This document shows positions 56,100 to 64,000 of a stretch of DNA of 64,000 bases, piece after piece. The notes beneath the pieces were generated by a model. It did no database searches. It saw only the letters and a list, made by a program, of their open reading frames with translations, and was not told where the DNA came from. A program made the translations under genes and the position numbers. This stretch comes from Fasciola hepatica (lineage: Eukaryota > Platyhelminthes > Trematoda > Plagiorchiida > Fasciolidae): the NCBI GenBank assembly GCA_948099385.1, contig CANUEZ040000047.1, positions 28,414,501 through 28,478,500 of the forward strand. The letters run 5' to 3'. How positions within the stretch are numbered: position 1 is the stretch's first letter; the number at the start of each line of letters is the position of its first letter.

Positions 56100-56720
56100 T
56101 TGCTCCCTGGATATGCGTAGTATTTCGACAGATGATCGTACATCGGGCATTTCGGAAATAATTTACCAAAATAAGGTTTTTAAAAGTAGAAGTGCAGAAC
56201 TAGTCGGTCGTTTTCACTACTCCGGATTACCAGTTACTTACTGGATCCCAAGAATGGCTAAAAGAACGGGCGACAAACAGAAAGTTCCAAAGGTTGCCAA
56301 GAAACTGTAAAGGTCAGTAAGATAGGTGAAGAACGGTTTGTATGGAAACAGTGTCGATCACGTTTACGTGTTGGAGCGACACTGGACACGATTCTAGTTA
56401 TGGGAGTTAATGTTTAACCGTCCACAAGCAGAGCAATCAAAAGTGTTTTTTTCAGTTGGCGGAAACCAATTAATCATACAACAAGCAGACAAACAACGCA
56501 CGGCTCTGTGGCATCGAACAACATACAAACTGCCTAGCTCTGAGCACTAGTTAGTTATGTTTATCTTCAGTATACATAAACTCTCTTTTCCCCGGTGCTG
56601 TATATCTAATTGCTCGAAGTGATAGATCGAAAAGAAATTTCTTCGTGTTACAAGCTTCTATCTACAACAATTTTTGCGCATGAATTCACATATTCCAATT
56701 CAGTCATCTCCAGGTCGAAA
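56100..56720 (+). repeat. Dispersed repeat, uninterrupted copy
   Basis: Contains in one piece the sequences found on both sides of RTE copy B (23,360-23,666 and 24,804-25,400): AAAGTTCC, GTCGATCACGTTTACG, TTGGCGGA, CAAGCAGACAAACAACGCA, GGCATCGAACAACATACAAA and CAGTCATCTCCAGGTCG. The family is unknown; a coding frame at 56,113-56,310 is weak. Confidence 0.65.
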
Positions 56721-57761
56721 GTTTTACTGAACTGAGTTGGTACTGGCCGTAGTTGTTGGTTACCCTTTTACATGCATTTTTCCTTTCGATTATTGGTAAT
56801 GTGAAAATGGCGCGCCAATTTTCAAATCGGTCCGGGGTCTGCATTCAGATTTTGTCATTGCATTGAAGATTACTGTAACATTCTTACCAAAATACATCAC
56901 GGGATCCTTAAATGGCGCGAACAATACAAGATGAGAAACATTGAATAATGCACCCTGCTTAGATTGCCCATTTCTCACTCACTTGACAGCCATTGATTGG
57001 CCGCGGTGCCTTGCAAAACTTTCGTACTTTGTGGTATAACAAATGAAGAAGATAAAAGTTTACTATCATCATTAGTCTCATGATTACTGTAATGGGTTAT
57101 TTGCTAAAGGTGCTTTTAAATCAGTCATATTTTTCGTTCACTCCGGTCTAGTTTGTTGTCCAATTTGAAACCTTGTCCATCCATCTATAAATATAATCTA
57201 TAACAAATATTCCGTCTTGAGACTACAGTATCCTCCTGCTTGGAGTTAGTTGCGACTCCTCAGTGGATTCTTCCAAGATGAGCATCCACTCACAATCGTG
57301 ATGCACAAATCAGATTGCAGTGGACGAACAATTTCGGAGCGTATATGTATGAGGGCTAGTGGACAGAAGAGTACCGGATGAGCGATGGCAATTGTGAAAC
57401 CAGTCATGTGCTTCCGAGGAACTTTGTTTATCCAAATGTTGCCTACATCAAACCACATTTTTAGATCTACGAAATTCTGGTATGGAACTTGATATTTGTA
57501 TTCACTGCGCAACTTACTATCAGATCAGTGAAGTAACCATGCACATTCAAGGACGGGATCCGCACTTGGTTGGTACGTATTGAGAGCATGGTTTTTTTCT
57601 CATGCTTCTAGCAACCCAGTTCGACTCATTTTCTTGGTTATAACTTACGACGATGATGGGTGTTTCATTTTCTTGATTTCTCCCTGTTCCCCATTTCATA
57701 CCGTTTTATTGCTCTTTGGCGGGATAGAGTAGCCCATAAAAATAAGGTCTTCATTGTTTGA

Positions 57762-57772
57762 GGATTCGAACC
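57762..57772 (-). other. tRNA B-box-like word, possible SINE remnant
   Basis: The minus strand reads GGTTCGAATCC, an exact polymerase III B box. No foldable tRNA or convincing A box was found around it. Confidence 0.3.
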
Positions 57773-58638
57773 TATGAAAGCCAAAACTCATGTATCAGAA
57801 CCGCTGTTTATGGGTTGGCCTTAGTGGTTTTGCTTTTTATGGAGTCAGTCAGTTACATTTCATTTGGTCGGAGTTTTATGTATTGAGCCACTGGCATCCT
57901 GGTTAGTTTTTCATTGAACAAAACTATTAGTAAAAATTTGCAATAAACATTCGGAAATCGGTGTCTAATGGCAAAATGGAAGTCTCAGAATCAACATTCG
58001 CGTGTAACGCATCACTGACATGCCTAGCTAAGTATGTGCGTCAACTTTGATAGTGCCTTGTTTAGTTTCTTTTTTAATGTTTCAGGCTCATTATCACAGG
58101 TTCTCCAAGATAATAATAATCTTAGTGTAACGCGGCACTTCAGCCGTGATGGTTTTCCCATTCGCTAAGTCTGAGCTTAGGCATGAAACAAACGATTCCA
58201 AGCACCAGTGTAGCCTTCTGTAGGGCGAGTACCCATTCTCTATAATGTTTCTTAAGGTCAGCTACGTAGATCCCCTGGAACTAACTCATGAAGTCTAACA
58301 TATCTTTTCCGGTTAGATTTTTTGCCGTCATGAATTCCTAATCTTGGCCCATCTCAGAACCGCAATGTATCTTCGTAAAAAAAACGTTCTGTTGAAGTCT
58401 GTCAGAGCCGTCGTCACTTGTAGAGACTGACTGTTTGTCTCAGTAACTAACAATAAGTACCATATACATTATACTGCGTAAGTTCTCCCACTAGACTAGA
58501 CATGCCCTTTGATATGGCACACTAAATTCATCGAAATATTGCAACAGTGATTTCGTTTCATTCACTCACATTGCGCACAACGATGTCATCTCCCGATTTA
58601 ATAGGACCCATCAACCGGCGATACTCCTCTGTTGTTAG

Positions 58639-59031
58639 TGTGCAGCGAAGGTCTATGCGGTTCCACGAAACAGTTAATACACTGTCTGCCGAGAAGTGCA
58701 CTTTTGCACAAAAATGACTCTGGCGGAACTGCACTCAAGCATCTGTTAACTCGAGGTCATGCCAGCTGTGGATGTTTGGAAGCTTTGCTGGGGCGTTTGC
58801 ATCCATGCGAACAAATTTTGCCTATTAATTTGGGCATCTCGGACGCTGCTATAGTGGTTGAGGACGATACGTCTAATCCGGAACTAACTCTTTCGGAAAG
58901 TGTCATTTCCGATTCAAATACAATCTTTTTCGATGTCGAATCGTTGTTGAATCGCATACGATCCACGGAACCGGAACGAATTTTCAGCGTTCTACAACTA
59001 TGGATCAAATACAATCTATTTCTCTTGCACA
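58639..59031 (+). CDS. Ankyrin-like gene, internal exon
   Basis: Acceptor TGTTGTTAG at 58,630-58,638, donor GTAAGT at 59,032; phase 1 in and phase 1 out. 131 codons, all open. Begins VCSEGLCGSTKQLIHCLPRS, then NDSGGTALKHLLTRGHASCG and LEALLGR, an ankyrin repeat pattern (DG.TAL..LL..GH...LE.LL). An acidic stretch and FFDVESLLNRIRSTEPERIF then LQLWIKYNLFLLH follow. It can join the 63,707 exon directly in phase. Protein family not identified. Confidence 0.6.
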
Positions 59032-60939
59032 GTAAGTTCGATTGATAAAAACGAACGTACCCCGATTTCTTACATCACCGAAGATTGACTCTTATAAAAA
59101 CAGCACATGAGAAGGGTTCAAATGAATACACCCTTGTCGTATCATTTATGAAGACAGAGCCGGTCACCTGTCTAAAAACGTACTGCAGGTAAAACTTTCT
59201 GAGCGTTTCTTGCACAAAGAAGTCCCCGTCTTTGGTGACTATCGCCTACAAAGTGCATCCACAAAACTATACCCCAGAAGCCATATCCACAACCGGAAGT
59301 TCCATCACGTCACCCAGTTGCTGGTGGCTTGACTCTGGGTTGTCTTACACTGTGTGACGCTGGCCAGTCACCGGAAATATTGTATTTCTCAAATAATTGG
59401 ATTTATTTTTAGACTGTATGCAAGATATGACTTAATCTTTATTTCACAAATGAACATTGTTTGATTTTTCACTAAAACGACGAGCCAGTCCAAGGAGACA
59501 CTGTCTGGTAGTCAAAACCGAATAACGTTTTTGTTCTTCATAGCAATCCACCAAACTTTCTTGACTTTTTCTGATGATTAGTTTGGCACGTTTCCTCCAA
59601 ATTTCGCTGAGGTCTTTCAGTCGGTTCACAATCCTAGCGACACCCAAATCGCCTTCAAGGCCAGTAGGAGGAGATATCTGTTTGTGGACCGTTTGCGATT
59701 GGTGCCATCTGATCCCTCCTCATACAGGCTGATAACCAAATCTCACCCTTTTGAAGTCACCTGATTGTACCGATTCAGCTTGCGACCGAATCAGGTTTCC
59801 AGTATGACAGGTGGGCTTGCCGCCGGTACAACGTTGTAAGTTCTTGCTCTTCGTGGGAACATACTGATAACCTATCGTTCTAAATGTAACGAAAACCTAC
59901 TGTTCGGGTCACGCCAATTGTGTTGTTTTTAGCTGATGACTCATCCGAGAAGGCGTTTAGCTGTATTCATTCCGTTCATGATATCGACGTGGGTTGTGAT
60001 TCGACAGGAACCCGGGCTGCTAACACATCTGAGGACGGAAATCCGACGATGTAAAACGGAATCCTCGTGTAAATTTTTGAATAAGTTAAGCCAATAGGTT
60101 GTATTTCTAAAACTGGATGCCATGAGATAACGAAGATGCCAATCTCAGCCGCGAAACACATCTCTAGGGTCATCCCAAGACTTCGGAAATCGTATGCCAG
60201 CAATCTAGACACTATTCTACGCCCTGAATGTATTTTCTGATGACTCTTTGCTACGCACTGTTCCGTAGCTATACCTGGGAGCATTAGAAAATGAGCTGAG
60301 ATGTGGTTGACCTCTGACTAAAGACACTGTTTTGAGGTTGATAGATCGCTTGTGTAACAAATACCACAGTCTAACAACGGATAACTTTTTCACTGCTCCT
60401 CAGCCGCTCTATCGATGCACCAAAGGTTCTCGTAACCTTATGCACACAATGGTTTGACATTTCGCGAACCTAACTCATTATTCTGAGTTACGTAAAATAC
60501 AGGTTTTCATTCGTTTCATTATTAGAATATTTATGAAAAGTGCCAGTGTGTCTCGTTTCAAACAGTAGTACGATGGATGCAAAGTGGCATTTCACAGTCG
60601 CACTGCATTACCCCATATTAACTTTGGTACCTTTGATAAGACCTGATTATTATCATACCAGTACGGGAAGATTGGTTTGTTTGAGACACTTCTTCCCAGA
60701 GTTATGGGGGAAGGTATCCGTACCGACACCTTGTCGTTTTGTCAAGGTTCTTTCTCGTCCTTCGTGTTAAAGTGTGATTGGAGCTCTGTGTGCGAGCAAT
60801 CATTTTTTTAAACAAAAATTATGTAATATTATGCATCATGCATTATCAACACTCAGCTCACTATTGATAACCATGGAAGCAACGTACAGCCGATTCACGT
60901 TTTGTAAGGAATCATCGGCAGTGCGCAACCATCAATTCC

Positions 60940-61015
60940 CCCACTGGGTCTCCAACCCTGGCTGAGCGACTGTGAGTCGAACGCCTAACCATCAAACTAT
61001 CCGGATGGACTCTCA
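60940..61015 (-). repeat. tRNA-derived SINE head, polymerase III box-like
   Basis: Minus strand reads TAGTTTGATGGTTAGGCG (A-box-like, 60,999-60,982), a CGACTCACAGTCG hairpin in anticodon-arm position and GGGTTGGAGACCC (B-box-like, 60,958-60,946). Acceptor-stem ends do not pair well, so a functional tRNA is unlikely. Confidence 0.45.
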
Positions 61016-62865
61016 ACGATTTACTGAAGGTCAACACTGCATGATATAGCTCCCTTCTGTCACTGACTTTGAGCGGTATCAACCCACTGCCCACAGCTAT
61101 CGACTCTGTGTGTGAGACTTACCCGGGGGCCATTGATGTTCGCTCGTGATTCACTCATTTCCCGTTCGCCTTATCCTCGCGCGTCCGATGCTCCTCTATA
61201 TCACACTGCGCTGCTCCACCTCACCACTCACATGCGTCTAGCTCTGCGTGACACCGATGTTGTTTGGTCGCTTTCGTTGGCCTGTTCTCACCCTTACAAT
61301 TCGCTGGTCCTGAATGCACATTCGTTCACACATGTATGCACTTACTTTTGTTCTGCTTATCGACTCTGTGCTGCAACAGACTGCTGTGATGGACGGATCT
61401 TATGTACGCGTCTAATTTCAATGAAAATATTCCGTTGTAAACAGAATTATGTTCAACTTCGACTGGCATATTTCTGGAGACTAATCAATCTGCCTCTGGA
61501 AAAATTGGCTCCGACTTGTCACGTAATTTCTGTGGATGTGCATGATTTTACCTCTATCCAGCCCACAAGACCTGCCCCTCGGTCTAGCGTATGAAAGCAA
61601 GAAATAGGAAGTCGATTTGCTTTTTGACACTGAAATCGAACAGGGATCGGCAAACAGTTTTCTACAGCTTTAGTCCTCATCTACTCTGATCTACTTTTTG
61701 GTTTTAGACTCCTTTCGCTGGTGTAAATACTTGTTTTCTCCAAGAGATTTTTGTCTTACTTAACTGACTTGCCGCTCACCGTTAGAAATTGTGAAAGTAG
61801 TGTGTGATTCCTAATATTTGTCTTTATTCCTCAAGAGTAAATGCTTATCAAATCACTGTTATATTTGAATCGGGCTGACGGGTCCGGGATGGTCAGACTT
61901 GCGCACGCAGCATTTGGATTACCTAGGTCGAGTATACATATTTTGTTTCGTTTCAACACCACTTGACACTGGTATCCTTCTTTCGGAAGGTTGAAACCGT
62001 TGTGCAATGATTCCTTGAGGTTTCATTCATTTGACATGCTAAACCGTGGTCTTGTTTAGGGGTTCTTCAAAAACCTGCTAGATGCGTAACAGGTGCAAAA
62101 GTCCATTTCGTTCGGTTTCTAGAGTCCATGATAATTGTTTTAGAGCTGTCAGCAAGGACCACCGTATGCACATAGCCGCAGTCTACACTGAATTGAAAGC
62201 GAAACAATGATTAGTGTATATTGATTATTACCATAGTTCCAAAGTGCAGTTTGGCTGCATAACTACTATTTCTACTACGGGTGATTTTAGTCACGTGAAA
62301 CTCTGTGGGTGATGGCATACAACGGGCACCACCGACAGAAGCTTGTCAACGGGCGGAGCTTATGAGGTATGATGAGCAAACGAAGCGGGAAATGTTGTCG
62401 AACCTTTTTTAATAAACAACAACCGCAAAACTGGTCATGTGTATCCGGGAAAATTTTGTTGCCACCCAGATACAAACTGTGGTATTTACATTAAAAGGGA
62501 TTTTAATAACGCTAATTTATCGAACGCCTCGCCGTTCTGTATCCACGTTGTACTCATCACTGGAATTTTGATAAGTGTATCAGTATTTATTCCTTGTTAG
62601 GAGTCCTCAGTGGTGCATATCCATTAAGACGATCGTTGTTACTCACACATCACGGCGCTTAGCGCGGACTTAAAGACTGACCACCACTGCATTACTGACG
62701 CGGAGCGAGCCGCTTGGGGTCATCTGAGATACCCCAGTGGTTACATGTCGCGCTGGAAAACATGCATACTGTACTTGGTGGATATTGACCTTCGGTTAGT
62801 CCTAACAATGAAACAACTCAGTATTGACAGACATTAATCCACTTTCGTCCGGCCCATCATTACTC

Positions 62866-63030
62866 ATGACCTATTGGGACCTTATGTGGTTCTCCAGCAC
62901 TCCACGTTTCAGGGTCTGGTCGCCGACTATCCATAATGGTGCGGTGGGCCCTTGAGACTATGGGGTATACATCTTCCACTGCACTCACACGCGAGCATGT
63001 AGTAAAAAGGGCCTTCAATGGTGAACGGCC
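62866..63030 (-). repeat. SINE-like dispersed repeat, copy 2
   Basis: Second copy of the unit at 27,480-27,635, same orientation, about 80 percent similar by eye. Confidence 0.7.
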
Positions 63031-63706
63031 TGTTGGTATTGTATTTTGGATCATTGGACAGTAAACTGAACTCTTCTCGAATTCACGCTAGTGTTTTTCT
63101 CATAGCTCTAACTCTGCTGGGTGCAACACCGCATCTTATTTACCACCAAGGCCAATGAATCCTTCTGACAAGGGACTTCATCCATCCCGTCATGTAAAAT
63201 TGGAAGAGAAGACCTGGAGAGATTTTGCAAACAGCATGTGGAATCTGACGAACCTATAGTGTCTCAAAATAACTTCCAGTTTGTTACAACACTCGCTATG
63301 TGGACAAAGACCGTTGTCCCGAAGTGTTACTCCACAATCGAAAATCAGAACTAAGTCGGGTCGGTACTAGATTGTAGATTTTAATTGTCTCACATGCACG
63401 AATTAAATAACTCAGATGTACAAAGGAATATGATGAGACCTGAGGCGAGGGGTGGGGGACACAATCGGAACTCGAATACCTACACAGCCTCACACTCTTC
63501 CAAAACCCGCTTCGCACTTTCCAGTTAACTCAGGGTCGACAAACAGTGACTCATCACACAAGCGTTTCTAGTACCGATGTCAGTTGGCAAAGCAAATGTG
63601 TTGTTTTTCTCCGGGAAGTTTAAATGCATCCTTGCTCGCAACCCTGCGATAATTGGAGCTTCAGAATGCGTAAACTGTACATTATCTTGTTTTACCTTTC
63701 ACATAG

Positions 63707-63959
63707 ACTCGGGTTCGGAGACTGTGAAACTACAGCAACGCAATGTGAAAAGTCTATGTAATCGTTTGGTCGACCCGATGATGCGACAGGGAATTCGTGG
63801 TGCGGATTCTGAGTCTGATGTGACACTCGCAGTTCCGAGTAAACTGTTCCATGTGATTGCTCAACTGATTATTTTGGGACAACTGAATGCGTCCACCGGG
63901 TGGACGGATTTGGAGCAGTTTATCAGCTCTTCTTTCGATATGGACTCTTCGGACTTGGG
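63707..63959 (+). CDS. Ankyrin-like gene, exon with SOCS-box-like stretch, continues beyond the window
   Basis: Acceptor TTTCACATAG ending at 63,706, donor GTGAGT at 63,960; phase 1 in and phase 2 out. 84 codons. NVKSLCNRLVDPMMRQGIRG and LAVPSKLFHVI resemble a SOCS box (SL..LCR...R........LP.P..L..YL), which in ankyrin/SOCS-box (ASB) proteins recruits elongin BC and a cullin. The match is weak and an extra ~10 residues separate the two halves, so ASB membership is a suggestion only. Confidence 0.5.
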
Positions 63960-64000
63960 GTGAGTTTTGCTATTTGTATTGCAGAACTGACTCGCACAAT

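Larger units (their letters stand above)
52219..58638 (+). other. Probable intron region of the ankyrin-like gene
   Basis: About 6.4 kb without a supported exon. It holds a short RTE fragment (53,770-53,890), a dispersed repeat (56,100-56,720) and a tRNA B-box-like word at 57,762. Otherwise AT-rich and featureless. Confidence 0.4.
59032..63706 (+). other. Probable intron of the ankyrin-like gene
   Basis: No exon supported. It contains a tRNA-derived SINE-like unit (60,940-61,015) and the second copy of the SINE-like repeat (62,866-63,030). An open frame at 61,112-61,594 has no recognisable domain. Confidence 0.4.

Noticed and set aside
61112..61594. Open frame of 160 codons
   Set aside because: No domain, no supported splice sites and an unusual composition; kept only as unassigned intron sequence.
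1..64000. CRISPR arrays, operons, bacterial promoters, rRNA genes, canonical tRNA genes
   Set aside because: None seen; the regular repeats present are microsatellites and transposon sub-terminal words, and the gene structure is eukaryotic.

Overview
The window looks like gene-poor nuclear DNA of a flatworm, most likely a digenean fluke. The evidence is indirect: very large introns around a DCAF4-type gene, dense non-LTR (RTE and CR1-like) and Gypsy LTR retrotransposons, CACTA DNA transposons carrying introns of only 31-62 nt, and long (TA)n tracts. The species cannot be fixed from sequence alone. Nothing points to a prokaryote or a virus.

Layout. 1-2.1 kb: a MULE transposase with a SWIM zinc finger and, after a -1 frame change at a T7 run, a PHD finger. 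2.4-4.0 kb: an AT-only tract containing an ~800-bp near-palindrome. 4.4-16.7 kb: a three-level nest. An old CR1-like LINE (A) is split by a younger LINE (B), whose ORF1 is in turn split by a 5-kb CACTA transposon (6,113-11,090). 16.7-17.2 kb: a MITE-like element. 17.2-23.3 kb: remains of a Gypsy element on the minus strand, broken by a shrunken CACTA relative (17.7-19.8 kb) and by RTE copy A. 23.7-24.8 kb: RTE copy B inside a dispersed repeat that also occurs near 56 kb.

26.4-49.3 kb (+): at least three exons of one host gene, recognised as DCAF4 (a WD40 substrate receptor of CUL4-DDB1 ubiquitin ligases). Its two visible introns (about 15.7 and 5.8 kb) hold a degenerate LINE, two Gypsy remnants, RTE copies C and D, a second RTE family (full-length but decayed at 34.2-38.7 kb, with fragments to 41.6 kb) and a solo-LTR-like insert. 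49.4-64 kb (+): mostly unannotated sequence with at least three exons of an ankyrin-repeat gene whose last visible exon has a SOCS-box-like stretch; it runs off the window.

The most notable object is the CACTA element. It carries two genes on the minus strand: a three-exon TNP2-type transposase killed by a single in-frame amber codon, and downstream a nine-exon accessory gene (361 codons plus stop) whose frame is open through every predicted splice junction. The second gene's ATG sits directly after a strong 3' splice site with no coding donor in phase, which suggests spliced-leader trans-splicing or a non-coding first exon. The relative at 17.7-19.8 kb keeps the first zinc-finger exon and the last domain of the accessory gene but has lost the transposase core.
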